Source: Schistosoma mansoni
Taxonomy: Eukaryota > Platyhelminthes > Trematoda > Strigeidida > Schistosomatidae
Direction of reading: 5' to 3'
Length of the DNA stretch: 64,000 nt
Assembly (NCBI RefSeq): GCF_000237925.1
Contig: NW_017386029.1
Location: forward strand, 372,001-436,000
In this document: positions 27,901-35,496 of the stretch, in pieces
Numbering within the stretch: the first letter of the stretch is position 1
Layout of the letters: each line of letters begins with the position of its first letter
Notes under the pieces: model-generated
Databases searched by the model: none
What the model was told of the DNA's origin: nothing
The model's input: the letters and a program-made list of their open reading frames with translations, nothing else
Program-made: the position numbers and the translations under genes

Positions 27901-30900
27901 TAGTCAATCTGTTTTATTTTATATCATTGTATCACTGATCCTTCTCATTATTACTACGTGTATGTTTCCTCTTTCATATATATGTCTGTATTTTCGTGTA
28001 CTATTCATTACTTTCAATCATATCTCTGAGTCGCAACTTTTTACATCCTTGTTAGACTTCGTCCGCGAGTGCCATTAACCTTTCCACTCCCCCTTTAAAG
28101 GTTTCAGAACCACAGTTGTGGGTCTGGTGAGTTTAACTCACCGATTTCTGTTGCGGATGTGTCTTTTCGATTATCCTCATAATTTGTATATTAATCAACC
28201 AAACAACTGTTACTATCAGAATTCTCAGCAGTGTCTAATTTCTAGGAGGTGGAACACTTTATTTTAGCGCTCAACTCAAAATATGCAACCAGCAAACAGT
28301 AAGTGAGATAAGCGAGTATATCCAAACAAATATCAAAGCTGATAAGTCATACTTAACTAAATATGCATCTAGATGATTTCAGCAATTAACTTTCAAGTAC
28401 GCAAATAAAATGGATGAGTAACCGCATATAATACATACAACTATCCATACTCAATCATAGGATGCACTTATGCATGAAGTCTAATTACAAACAGACCTAA
28501 GGCTTAAAATAACTCGATTTTTATGTCAGTTACAAGTTAATTCACAGGCTCAACTAGTTCGACCATGTACAAACCTATATATCTAGGATTCTATAACGAA
28601 TACAAAACTTCCTCTCATTATCTGTTATAAGTTAGGATATCTTCTGGAACCTTATTTGGCAAGTAAAATTAACTCCAATGTTGAATTGTATGACTTAAAC
28701 TTTTGATCTTTGTCGGTATTTTTAACGTACATCTTCAGTATTATGACTGTCACTCATAATATCTGGATGAAACACACACCTCAACACTCGATGTTTAGTG
28801 GTGTAGCAGTAAGTTTGGAATAAGCTAGTGGCAACCAAACCAAAGACTTGGCATCAGTCCATAAAATTATTGACTGTTAAACTGAGTTGTGTAGCTTACC
28901 TGTTTGGAGCGCATGCAATCATTGTAACCGGTAATGCTATTGCTCTGATATTTGTGTTGATAGTTTCATCTATCAGTGTCGTGATCTCTGAGCTGGTTCA
29001 GCTCAGCTAATGTAGCGTTGCAACTTGAAGTGATGCACTTATGTGCAGTTCATCCAATCAGTCATTCTGCAAGCAACTTAGGGCCAGGCACATACTTATT
29101 ATCCGTTCAAGTTGCTAGAGATCTACTTTGCTCATTCATACTAATATTATTATCATTAAGTATTTTGTCTGTTTTTTTTAATCTGGCATTATTACGTTTT
29201 GCTGAAAATAGATATGTAGCTCTAGTGTTCCCATCTCTAATAAATTGGATCCCAAACTCTGGAGATAAAAATTCAGATTCCACGGAAACAACTTCTGTCT
29301 GGTTTGGTTCATTCTGTTGCAGTAGTCATTCTTCAAGCAATTTAAAAGACATGTTCAGTGCACTTAACAAACCTACAACTATTACTGCTACTGCTGCTAT
29401 TAATACTAATAATAAGGAAACTCAATCAAATAAAACAACTTTGAATAATTTTGAAGAGCTACGTTATACCGACACTAATCCTCTGCATTTTCACGCTGTG
29501 CTTAACAATAATGAACAAGTTAGTCCTAAAGGATCTGAAATACAAAAATCAATAAACTGTGATATGTTAAATGTAAGTAAAACAATTGATTAAACATTAT
29601 TCTAAAAATTATTAATTCCTCTATTATTGTATTTCCTATTACTCTGTGTTGATGGAACGATGACTTAACAGTTACAGCACTCAGATTCTAAGAAACAAAT
29701 CACAGGTTTAAACCCCCCCCCTTTACTTCTGCCTAAGTAGTCGGACACAAACTTGTACTTGATATATCTACAATTTCTAAGAGAAACACCTACAAAATTT
29801 GGGTGTTTGAAGTGGAAAGCACCGGTTTTAGGTCTGAAATAAACACTGTGATCCAGATGCGTCCAGCAGACGAGTCCCACGTAGGACGAAACGCACCTCC
29901 TGGATCCCCCTGCTAGCCACCATCCATCTTTGCCTATATACAAGGCTATGTTTTATTTAAATCAGGGATTTTTAAAAATGTCAAGTTTATTTATGGAGAA
30001 AATAGATAGGTAGTCATCAGCTATATAAATACAGTAGGTGTAACTAATCGAAAAGAAATACTCAAATCTAAACTCTGTAATAAATGGTTAAAAAATAAAC
30101 GAAGCTTCCGTCCCTAAATCAATCTACAAAGAAATGGCCTCTGCTAATCTGCTTTTTTTCGTTTCCCACTTTTGATTTAACCGTATAAATATTCGTCAGT
30201 ATAGGGTTGTGGAGATCGTTGAGCTTCATAGAAATTGTGAGCCGATCTATATTAGACTACCATTGAAAACCTGGGAGCACTAGACGACCGTTTTGTCCCA
30301 GTATGGGACCCCTTGGCAGTTTAAATATTTACCAACGACACTCCTAATCCAAACTTTCTTTGATACTTTACAAAAAGTTCAAGTTAAGAGCCTTACAGCT
30401 GAAAACACTAACTCCGAATACAATAAGCTTATCAAAACAACTATTATCGAGTGTTCGAACCTTCCCGTTGTTGATATTCAAGACTGAAATCGATCGGTCT
30501 CTGCTGTCATATAAGCATTGTAAACCGATTACCTCAGTCTGTCGTTTTGCAAGTGGAGAAGATTTGTAGCTCAGGTAGATGGTTTTGATGGAGTTTAGTT
30601 CTCTGAGTCAGTATATTTGATATGTGGAACAAAAAAGATACCTTTCATCCTATTTGGAACTCGTCAGTAGATAATATTTTGGCTGTTCGAAGCAAACGTT
30701 ACTGCGTCCAAGTCTCAATGTAACCATCAACACTGAGATTAAGGTCCACTTATCTAACTAGTCTCAAATAAAATGAAAAACTCATTGTGAGCACCCACTG
30801 TCAACCACATACAATTAGTAGGACAATGTCAATTAAAAGTTTAATTTTAAGGTTATCGACCTTTATTATTTGGAAAAATTCCCTGAATTTTTCACCGATG

Positions 30901-33782
30901 ACATGAAAATTTTTTCACCATAAGTAGAATCAGACAGTTTGTTCATTTTGCGCAACTCCTTTACTTAATAGATTGCTCAATGTACGCACTTTATGTGTTT
31001 TTTTACCTCATAGCAATACCGTTCTCTAGCTAGTATATATACCTGATACTCTTATTGTCTAACATTGTTTAGTTTTATAAAACCCCTAAATTTACATAAA
31101 CATTTGTAAAAATTACATTTCACTACTGTGTTCATATTTTAATGAGGAATAAAAACACTAAATCTGATATTACTCACTGTCACTTCTTTTTTCAAAAACA
31201 TAAATATGAAGCCTAATCTACCCGAGTCGGCTCCTTCTTGCAGTAACAACAATGAACAATTATCTAATATCCCTGTCACTACCCATCATGAAACAATAAA
31301 AGCCAATTCAATAAATAATGAAACCACAAAATCTTCATCTCCCGAAGTTACTACATCAAACGATTTTGTAGTACCGTCAACTACATCATCCTTACCTTCC
31401 TCATTACTATCTCATGTTGGGACCTCCGGTGGACTTATCATGAATGCAGAGTTGGCTAAATTTATTCAAGAACAAGCTAGCCAGGTGTGTATTTTTGTTT
31501 TTCCTACACTAACTTTAACTAAATGTTACCATGTATAAAAGGTTGCAGAGATATGTTTATCTAGAGCTATCTACATAGCACCTTTGAGAGAGTTCTGATG
31601 ATTATAAGCTTCCGTGCTTATTTCATTTATCGATCCTTTATATTTAGTTACTTCTATCACCATGGAATTGTGTGCATCTTGGTAGAAATTGATCAATCGA
31701 TCTTAGTGGGAAATGTCCAGTTACCAAAAATTCAAATACATAAAAGCTTGTCTCCGAAAATCTTGTATCGATATTTGATAGTAAGAATAGTCCTCAAATG
31801 TATTTGCAATAGACTCCAAACACTGATATGCAAATTAAATCAAGAAATATAGAAGCAGGATTATCCGCTAAACAGGAAATGATTTTATACTTTATATTGA
31901 GTCTGAACAGTAAGAGCTATATTTGTCTGTAGTTGCTGAGATGTTGAATAAAGATAGGTTTTAAGCAGTGTACTGAACAGATTATAATCAACGTCCTACA
32001 TCCCAAGTAACAGTTACCATACTCATTAATAATCAGAATCAAGTGTGTCTTCTGTAAAAGCATGAATACATTTTTTCGATTGCTGACCACTTATTACGAA
32101 ATCTCAGCATGGATTTAAAAAGCTCGCCTAGTTTTTACCAACTTGCATCATATATGATATAACAAAGATGTCTGTCTCCCAACTAAGAGGATGCGTATAC
32201 TTAGCATCAGTTCTCTTTGATTTATTTTACAGTAACAGTAAAACGTAGTCCTTAAAGCTAGATATCATACGTAGACTACTAATTCTTAATCATAGGTGTC
32301 TTCAAAAACATTTCTCGCGTATTTCGGAAACAATGTGTCAACGTTAGGTGGGTAAGGGTACTAGATAAGTATTGAAAACCGGTTGATGGAGCCGTGAATC
32401 TTCATCTACCGAACGTGATTCATGCTTAGATTCCTCCCATTAACAATTCTCTTCAAAAACATAATTATTCCATATGAAAATCAGAGATTTTGACTAAGTG
32501 TACATTTTTTCAGACTGAATCTTTTTACGTAAAATTAATGTTGAATAACGTCGTGTTTTAATTTTCACCTAACATTTTATTTTAGGTTGCAGCTAGACAA
32601 CAACGATTCAATATGTCTACTAATTCCGTTATTAACGATGACCAACAACAGCTGGATTCCACCGGAGCATCTATACCCACTACTATTTGTGGAAATTCAG
32701 ATTTTGGTTCCCTAAGAGGAAATTTAGCTATGCCAGAAGGAGGAGGGGTAGAAACATCTTTATCAAGATTAAGTTTAAGCGCAACATTCAAACGAAATCT
32801 ACCACCAAGATATGCTAAATTATTACAAGCAAAAGAATTACAAGAAAAAGAAGCTTTAAAAAATCGATACAGTCATCAAACGCAGAACGAGGTATTGTTT
32901 TGTGTACATAAAATAACTGTAAATACCACTTGATGAATTAGTATTAGGCAGTTTAAGACAATTAACAAAGAATGCACTAAATCTAGGTTTTCTATCGGTT
33001 AACACTCGCTAACAGGATATGTTTACAATTTCCAGGCAACTTAACACTTCTTGTGAGATTCAAAACTGTGATAGTCAAATACCAAATTCAAGAATCTTAC
33101 CGCTCAAAAACATGCTATACTTCTGGTTGACGCGCGTTTCGTCCCATTTGGGACTCGTCAGCTGGATGTACCTGCATATCAGAGTTAGTGTTCACTCTGG
33201 GACTCGAACCCAGTACCTTTCGCTTCAAACGCCATCGCGTTATCCACTCGGCCACTGAGTCTTGATAGCCACTTGCTTGTGCTTTGATATGTTCCAAATA
33301 TTGAGTTTTCATCTGGTAGAATAAAAATTCATATCTATTTTTACCTAGTTTTACTCTGGACTCACATACTGTAACTTTCTAGTACTAGGTCCCTTAGCAT
33401 AGTGATATGTGATAACCATAGTTATACAGTAAACCTTCGTCATGAGATGTAATTCAGGAGAGAGCGAAAGAGACGGAAAGAGATAGCTTTTGTTCCTTTT
33501 TATCAGAAAACAATGTATAAATATTTTCAAACTACTCTCATTCGTAGTAGTAGTCTGTATATGTCAAATATAAATTACTGAAGTCTTTTTTTCTCACGTT
33601 TTTTTAAACTGTTGTAGTTAAGCTCATCAATACTGCCACTTGATAAACCTGCTCCTTTAGCACGTAAAGAGTCGGAAGCACCTACAGATCTTATCTGTTT
33701 ATTATCATCATCTGATGTAAATCCAGTTGTACTACAACATCTTCATGAACAGCATATTCAACAACGGCCTCAATGGTTTTAA
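3715..33782 (+). CDS. SMG7: SMG7 homologue (nonsense-mediated mRNA decay factor), 13 exons
   Basis: Joined exons: 3715-3945, 6499-6663, 12237-12667, 16628-16736, 19013-19298, 21117-21295, 22801-23230, 25513-25898, 27181-27374, 29212-29572, 31212-31484, 32586-32891, 33618-33782. All phases fit and give about 1171 residues (human SMG7 is about 1137). SMG7 is the cytoplasmic adaptor that binds phosphorylated UPF1 and recruits the decay machinery. Residues 40-77 match the human N-terminus, including WNVLYKNQIDSLQ against WNHAFKNQITTLQ; residues 265-312 give HHCLVHLGDIARYRQQP and FNQLAIL, nearly as in human SMG7. SMG5 and SMG6 fit worse, and no PIN domain is present. The two phosphate-binding residues of the 14-3-3-like fold (human K66, R163) correspond to K68 and R276. 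An insert of about 110 residues between them is Ser/Asp/Glu rich, and an Asn/Asp-rich loop lies in exons 7-8. The C-terminal third is low complexity. The exon 9/10 junction and the exon 6 acceptor are the weakest parts of the model. Confidence 0.85.
4290..5895 (+). mobile_element. CR1-like LINE, 5'-truncated, in SMG7 intron 1, sense orientation
   Basis: An uninterrupted frame (in frame from 4165, with LINE similarity from about 4300, to the stop at 5748) encodes most of a reverse transcriptase and its C-terminal region. Motifs in order: [85 protein letters not shown] (the catalytic F-A-D-D box), HLEYGN, and a C-terminal RR.RGDLLMTYSILN block. The endonuclease is absent, so this is a 5'-truncated insertion. 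The 3' end near 5880-5895 carries two tandem copies of a short ACCATTTGA unit, as expected for CR1-type tails. It matches the copy at 54540-57575 closely, but has fewer defects and looks younger. Confidence 0.88.
6499..6663 (+). CDS. SMG7: SMG7 exon 2
   Basis: Encodes 55 residues, phase 0 to 0. TTTTCCAG precedes it and GTAAGC follows it. RASGIYFNLIYQLLQP matches human EAASGFYTQLLQEL in the 14-3-3-like helices. Confidence 0.85.
6664..7340. other. SMG7: SMG7 intron 2, left part, no clear repeat
   Basis: Intronic. I see no exon or repeat that I can name between the exon 2 donor and the LINE fragment. Confidence 0.4.
7340..9173 (-). mobile_element. RTE-type (SR2-like) LINE fragment, degraded, antisense in SMG7 intron 2
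   Basis: Read on the minus strand, it gives the linker between endonuclease and RT (8759-9007, KWETALKRFNTVFLRHTDK), then the start of the RT (8117-8407, IAIGKVKSGEAVGPDSISA), then pieces of the palm (7550-7947, including MLNNQVNGTRHYT and a QLDNLDF-like stretch). Each block aligns by eye with the better copies at 36135-38830 and 50693-52406. Both the endonuclease and the 3' tail are missing and the frame is broken many times. Confidence 0.8.
9405..9604. other. assembly gap, 200 N
   Basis: A run of exactly 200 N. The same flanks in the second copy (tgttatt ending at 12147, ctcggag starting at 12275) are only 127 bases apart, so the gap length is a placeholder, not a measurement. Confidence 0.99.
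9605..11607 (+). repeat. redundant contig, duplicate of 12275-14277 (contains SMG7 exon 3 copy)
   Basis: This 2003-base block between two N gaps repeats 12275-14277 at a fixed offset of 2670 with only scattered base differences (I noted about eight). It carries most of SMG7 exon 3 (9605-9997), the ribozyme SINE and the left arm of the fold-back repeat. Its copy of exon 3 lacks the splice acceptor, which falls in the gap. The exon 3 copy differs from the other by an Ser/Arg change. It should not be counted as a second exon. Confidence 0.9.
11608..11807. other. assembly gap, 200 N
   Basis: A second run of exactly 200 N. On its left the sequence stops inside one arm of a long inverted repeat; on its right the sequence restarts at a point equivalent to 9065. 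The gap therefore joins overlapping contigs rather than spanning missing DNA. Confidence 0.99.
11808..12147 (+). repeat. overlap copy of 9065-9404
   Basis: Identical to 9065-9404 except for about two bases, at an offset of 2743. It repeats the end of the RTE fragment plus the intron sequence before SMG7 exon 3. Confidence 0.92.
12237..12667 (+). CDS. SMG7: SMG7 exon 3
   Basis: This is the complete copy: acceptor CCACAG at 12231-12236, donor GTCAGT at 12668. It encodes about 143 residues: a Lys/Ser/Glu/Asp-rich insert of roughly 110 residues, then HHCLVHLGDIA. The final two bases (CG) start the codon of the conserved phosphate-binding arginine, completed by the first base of exon 4. Confidence 0.9.
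13021..13165 (+). repeat. 3' end of the TAAATAAA-tailed dispersed repeat (fragment)
   Basis: Matches the last 140 or so bases of the repeat at 18405-18775: the segment with ACCTTGGCAGTATC, TCACACAAATCGAATGA and CTTGTATCAGCG, ending in TAAATAAATATAAATAAAT. The same fragment appears at about 10351-10495 in the redundant contig. Confidence 0.7.
13631..14047 (+). mobile_element. tRNA-headed SINE with hammerhead ribozyme fold (Sm-alpha-like)
   Basis: The unit has a 5' section, then a tRNA-like region with box A (GGCTCAGTGGTCTATCGG near 13857) and box B (GGTTCGAATCT near 13910), then a hammerhead region at 13944-13989, then a 3' section with TTCCAGGTTTTCCATG. The 15-base repeat ttcaactatgaaaat flanks it at 13631-13645 and 14033-14047. 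In the hammerhead, stem II (GTCC/GGAC), GAAA and the GTC cleavage triplet are present, but the core reads ATGAGGA instead of CUGANGA, so catalysis is probably lost. Duplicate at 10961-11377 in the redundant contig. SMG7 intron 3. Confidence 0.82.
14207..14544. mobile_element. fold-back (MITE-like) element, inverted repeats of about 120 bases
   Basis: Left arm 14207-14335 and right arm 14426-14544 are near-perfect reverse complements, beginning at attaaata and including the segment around gtttcgcctggc, with a loop of about 90 bases. No coding capacity. This is consistent with a non-autonomous DNA transposon, but I cannot assign a superfamily or a certain target-site duplication. The redundant contig breaks inside this element. 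Confidence 0.75.
14545..16627. other. SMG7: SMG7 intron 3, remainder
   Basis: AT-rich intron. An open frame at 15983-16276 contains basic residues followed by a run of ten or so C bases; it has no recognisable domain and I do not call it a gene. Confidence 0.45.
16628..16736 (+). CDS. SMG7: SMG7 exon 4
   Basis: TTTTTCAG acceptor, donor GTAGTT at 16737. Encodes YRQQPNVAAGYYLWSWVVHP and SFNQLAIL, the TPR-like helix pair that follows LGDIAR in SMG7 (human YRNQ...YYRHAAQLVPSNG.PYNQLAIL). The exon restores phase 0. Confidence 0.92.
16855..17010 (-). mobile_element. degraded hammerhead SINE fragment
   Basis: On the minus strand a box A-like stretch (cagtgttctagaggtag) is followed by CTTAGGA, GTCC, a loop, GGAC and GAAA (16860-16895), then similarity stops. 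The core G is replaced by T and the sequence after GAAA is lost. The tRNA box B part is deleted. Intron 4 of SMG7. Confidence 0.55.
18405..18775 (+). repeat. TAAATAAA-tailed dispersed repeat, unclassified
   Basis: A unit of about 370 bases beginning near gccgggggctttaaccgg and ending in ttatgtctttaaataaataaa. A frame at 18407-18760 translates to a sequence with YESIVGHRLPWDCISSRCST that recurs, in inverted orientation, at 19507-19740 and 23660-23971. The simple 3' tail suggests a non-LTR or SINE-like origin. No protein domain recognised. It lies in SMG7 intron 4. Confidence 0.65.
19013..19298 (+). CDS. SMG7: SMG7 exon 5
   Basis: TTCTAG acceptor, GTAAAT donor. ALFYYYIRALACLHSFPASMNNL matches human TIFYYCRSIAVKFPFPAASTNL, and the exon ends near QIQTLIQFYAALYL, matching human DFIKAFIKFHGHVYL. 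Phase 0 to 1. Confidence 0.92.
19490..20283 (-). repeat. TAAATAAA-tailed repeat plus 571-base tandem unit, copy 1
   Basis: Minus-strand copy of the repeat seen at 18405, here longer at its 5' end (frame 19813-20028 with LTKCSHMATRIYSPCQGS). From about 19785 the sequence is repeated 571 bases further right almost without change. SMG7 intron 5. Confidence 0.75.
20356..20855 (-). repeat. 571-base tandem unit, copy 2
   Basis: Matches 19785-20284 at an offset of exactly 571 with very few differences, including the non-repeat-like stretch 20611-20850 that ends near aagtgtaaactcaacaa. Tandem duplication within SMG7 intron 5. Confidence 0.85.
21117..21295 (+). CDS. SMG7: SMG7 exon 6
   Basis: Encodes LLSESISFTRTILDPVKLIK...ELNKNQLIRILCIHFYLTDQYLS, matching the human segment ending SQQLVHVTVINLFQLHHL. 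The donor GTAAGT is strong; the acceptor (ttggaag) has a poor pyrimidine tract, so the left edge could shift, but this site is the one that gives the required phase. Confidence 0.78.
21619..21900 (+). repeat. dispersed repeat of about 290 bases, copy 1
   Basis: Shares with 22484-22775 and 35497-35775 the ordered blocks tgctact-gtcgacagatataagtag, gggaat-gaatg-ctg-cagcagaaggtt, a GA-rich stretch, and a late tttcactacaatag block. Unclassified; it could be a lone terminal repeat of a retroelement or a SINE. SMG7 intron 6. Confidence 0.55.
22484..22775 (+). repeat. dispersed repeat of about 290 bases, copy 2
   Basis: Same block order as the copy at 21619, with substantial divergence. Ends close to the acceptor of SMG7 exon 7, so its right end lies within about 30 bases of the splice site. 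Confidence 0.55.
22801..23230 (+). CDS. SMG7: SMG7 exon 7
   Basis: AACTCTAG acceptor, GTAATC donor. Encodes about 143 residues: GTALLLCLTIYLINWITSSI, a helical hydrophobic stretch matching the alpha-helical region of human SMG7, then an Asn/Asp/Ser-rich loop, then KLELLIALNLLFLWFRSNRF, equivalent to the AVKVSMDWLRLRP helix. Phase 0 to 1. Confidence 0.85.
23660..24447 (-). repeat. TAAATAAA-family repeat with 571-unit sequence, copy in intron 7
   Basis: The left part (23660-23990) is clearly diverged from the intron 5 copies, but 24020-24447 is nearly identical to 20432-20855 and 19861-20284, giving a mosaic of old and recent similarity. The minus-strand frame with MATRIYSPCQGS recurs at 23977-24192. 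Confidence 0.78.
24448..24770 (-). repeat. diverged partial second unit of the same repeat
   Basis: Begins with the same junction seen at 20284 (gtctcatggtagccagtgacc) and continues as a diverged version of the unit, including cattcgcttttcgtcctctc and ctctcggctgtaccaaggtatttgg. So the two-unit arrangement of intron 5 recurs here. Confidence 0.7.
25513..25898 (+). CDS. SMG7: SMG7 exon 8
   Basis: TTATCTAG acceptor after a CT-rich tract, donor GTAACT. Encodes SCQLTDKLFQLVTPTFTENTV...FLNNLLKHYQPL, then an acidic Asn-rich loop, then DWTRLVKLPEIVVLQ, which sits where human SMG7 has LLSISATPLPEEFEL. Phase 1 to 0. Confidence 0.85.
25985..26130 (+). mobile_element. tRNA-headed SINE fragment without ribozyme
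   Basis: A box A-like stretch (cgctcaatggtaacatc near 26012) and a box B-like stretch (caggtttaaaatcc near 26053) lie at SINE spacing. No hammerhead core follows. SMG7 intron 8. Confidence 0.4.
26131..27180. other. SMG7: SMG7 intron 8, remainder
   Basis: Nothing recognisable beyond AT-rich intron up to the CATAG acceptor of exon 9. Confidence 0.45.
27181..27374 (+). CDS. SMG7: SMG7 exon 9
   Basis: TTTTCATAG acceptor. GFQPLLIPTQRS...PFLDFSDDKLYE matches human GFLALRPSFRNLDFSKG. The frame stays open to 27473, so the donor is uncertain; 27374 is chosen because it joins in phase to exon 10. Confidence 0.75.
27475..29211. other. SMG7: SMG7 intron 9
   Basis: No repeat that I can name. A stretch near 28045-28160 has unusual composition with short palindromic parts (gtttaactcacc) and may be a piece of an unrecognised repeat. 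Confidence 0.35.
29212..29572 (+). CDS. SMG7: SMG7 exon 10
   Basis: Encodes about 120 residues, Ser/Thr/Asn rich, starting YVALVFPSLINWIP and ending CDMLN before a strong GTAAGT donor. The frame is open upstream to 29018 and includes a strongly hydrophobic stretch that I read as intron; the acceptor at 29210-29211 follows a T-rich tract. Start uncertain, end secure. Confidence 0.65.
29665..29945 (+). mobile_element. degraded hammerhead SINE
   Basis: A weak tRNA-like head (29665-29715) is followed at about 29849-29905 by a hammerhead-like region: gatccag, CAGACGA in place of CUGANGA, GTCC/GGAC stem II, GAAA, then CTC in place of the GUC triplet and ctggatcc, which pairs with gatccag as stem I. 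Two core positions are changed, so it should not cleave. Confidence 0.65.
30255..30330 (-). mobile_element. degraded hammerhead SINE fragment
   Basis: On the minus strand: CCAAGGG in the core position, GTCCC/GGGAC stem II, AAAA instead of GAAA, then GGTCGTC and TAGTGCTCCCAGGTTTTC, the conserved 3' section of this SINE. No tRNA head could be recognised. SMG7 intron 10. Confidence 0.6.
30340..31211. other. SMG7: SMG7 intron 10, right part
   Basis: AT-rich; nothing recognised. Confidence 0.4.
31212..31484 (+). CDS. SMG7: SMG7 exon 11
   Basis: Ninety-one residues, Ser/Thr/Pro/Asn rich, ending MNAELAKFIQEQASQ. No clear counterpart in human SMG7, whose C-terminal half is also low complexity. Phase 0 to 0. 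The ATGAAG before the frame supplies the AG acceptor. Confidence 0.72.
32270..32430 (+). mobile_element. LINE 3'-end remnant (same family as 62530-63180)
   Basis: Aligns by eye with 62815-62970: aatcataggtgtcttc, then a ctcg-atttc stretch, then gggtactagataag and a gattgatggag-like segment. It is the region just after the RT domain, in decayed form. SMG7 intron 11. Confidence 0.6.
32586..32891 (+). CDS. SMG7: SMG7 exon 12
   Basis: TTTTAG acceptor, GTATTG donor. Encodes VAARQQRFNMST...SLSRLSLSATFKRNLPPRYAKL followed by LQAKELQEKEALKNRY, a charged helical stretch. Phase 0 to 0. Confidence 0.8.
33120..33305 (-). mobile_element. tRNA-Ser-like SINE with hammerhead, core intact
   Basis: On the minus strand: a tRNA-Ser/Leu-type head with box A (TGGCCGAGTGG, 33244-33254) and box B (GGTTCGAGTCC, 33200-33210), then CTGACGA (33155-33161), stem II GTCCC/GGGAC, GAAA (33137-33140), and GCGCGTC ending at 33129. 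All core positions fit CUGANGA...GAAA...GUC. Similarity to the family ends at the predicted cleavage position, so the downstream strand of stem I is missing. SMG7 intron 12. Confidence 0.78.
33618..33782 (+). CDS. SMG7: SMG7 exon 13 (last)
   Basis: TTGTAG acceptor after a T-rich tract; stop TAA at 33780-33782. Encodes the 54 C-terminal residues, starting LSSSILPLDKPAPLARKE and ending HEQHIQQRPQWF. Confidence 0.85.
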   Translation, partial: LSSSILPLDKPAPLARKESEAPTDLICLLSSSDVNPVVLQHLHEQHIQQRPQWF

Positions 33783-34227
33783 ATTAATCCCATGAATGAT
33801 AAAGAGAAAATTAAGTAAATGACAATGACAACATCAAGATTTGATTGAAGAAAAAGAAATAGTAGTGGTAGCAAGATGGACAGAAAATTCCAACGAATTT
33901 ATTTGGAATGTCTTCAACATAAACAATCCTGAGATACCATTGTATAAGTTTGCTGATTTGTATGTTTTATCGTTTTAAACAAACAATTAAATACTATACT
34001 GTATTACTGTAATAAGTTAAGATAGAATTGCTTGTTTCCTGATTTGTTATTTTGTACTGTTTGTTTTTTTAGAATAATAAGATTTATTTCAAATCTTGTT
34101 GAAATTTGTAAAAGAAAAAATTAACTGGGATTGTAAATGTAAAATTGTCTTTCAGATAAAGGCATACATATAACTCATTAGCAAGGATAAGCAACTACAG
34201 CCAAGACAAAAGGTTTATTTGGTTGGT

Positions 34228-34263
34228 AATAAATGTTTTGATCAGTAGTTCCATTGAAATAAA
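34228..34263 (+). terminator. SMG7: candidate SMG7 polyadenylation signals
   Basis: Two AATAAA hexamers, at 34228-34233 and 34258-34263, about 450-480 bases after the stop codon. Position is plausible; no transcript evidence is available. Confidence 0.35.
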
Positions 34264-34424
34264 CGCAATTCGAGTGTTTTCATTCTATTTACAGAGAGAA
34301 CTACAGCATATTACTTGCTTCATAGCTTTCTTCCTTCCTATACTATATCCTTATATACAACCTATCTTTTATATACTACCACCACTAAATTAACTACTTC
34401 TATTAATCCAGTGTTCATTTTGTT

Positions 34425-34505
34425 GTGCTAACGAGGTATGGCAACTTGGACCGATGCATAAACGTGCCTGGTCCTACGTTGTAGCTGACTGACTGATATT
34501 ACTTG
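34425..34505 (+). mobile_element. LINE 3'-tail remnant
   Basis: A stretch with ggtatggcaacttggaccg, then cctggtcctacgttgtagct and a short ctgactgactga run, which resembles the 3' end of a schistosome RTE-like element. No coding part is attached. Confidence 0.45.
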
Positions 34506-35490
34506 GGTCATGTAATTTGTGTAGCCTGTCTACGTACATGCACAAACCATAACATAGATGTATGGTCTATAAAGTAAATTTCAAGATATTTAGATACTAT
34601 TTTAGGCAAATTTTACACAACTGCGTACTGTCCATTAATAGCCTATTTTCACCAGCGACTTGAAGGTGAATTTCACAGAGTTTTAGTACAATTCTCGTAA
34701 CTTGTGAAAAATCAATCATATCCTAGGTAAGAATAAATGACCAACAATGATGCTGAATGATGGTTTTGATGTATTACTTACTAAATAAATCGATGTATTT
34801 CGATTTAGTGAGTCAGTAATATCTTGCTTGTTATGTATTTTGAAGCTTTTGGGTTTGATTTAATGTATGAATGTGACAGTACAAGACATGTATAATACTT
34901 TTCCAGATAGTGACGTTCCTGTGGAGAAAACCAACTATCTAAATAATGAAGCGCTCTTTATAATAATAAAATTTATGTGGAACAGACAACTTTTCGACGA
35001 ATATATATTTGAAATTTTGCGAGATAACTAACCCACTAACTTGGGTTAGAAGTAGATTAAAAACAATTCATCATATACTATGCGCAAATCTGATTATCAT
35101 TTCTAATGGTAAAACTTATGTTTGTTTCAGACGTTTAAACATTTTTAGGTTAACCTTTTAAATGGTTATAATATTTTGTGAAACTTACTAGAAGTTTATG
35201 GTACTCATAGGTTTAGTTCCGGGCTTACCACGCAGATTTTCTAGCCAAATGAATATTGTCATGAAATTAATGCCTCTTAGATTAGCCCATAAGTAGTTAG
35301 TCTCAAGTTTTTATTCAAGTCCAAGATTATAAACCGCTTTCTGTTTCAAATATACTGTATTAGGGTTTAAGAAATATTCCGCAGGTGCCCGAATTAACGT
35401 TAACAGTGTGATATCCGAACTTATAGTAAATAATTGGTTCGAAATTATGAAGACTAGCCAGTTAAATTCCAATACTCTAAGTTATTCATC
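34506..35490. other. intergenic, nothing recognised
   Basis: AT-rich sequence with no supported gene or repeat. Confidence 0.4.
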
Positions 35491-35496
35491 ATATAT

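Noticed and set aside
29018-29211. Hydrophobic frame MQLEVMHLCAVH... as part of SMG7 exon 10 or a membrane protein
   Set aside because: It lies upstream of a T-rich tract and AG acceptor and has no counterpart in SMG7; more likely intron.
33186-33262. A tRNA-Ser gene on the minus strand
   Set aside because: Boxes A and B are good, but the 5' and 3' acceptor-stem halves do not pair and a hammerhead follows at SINE spacing.
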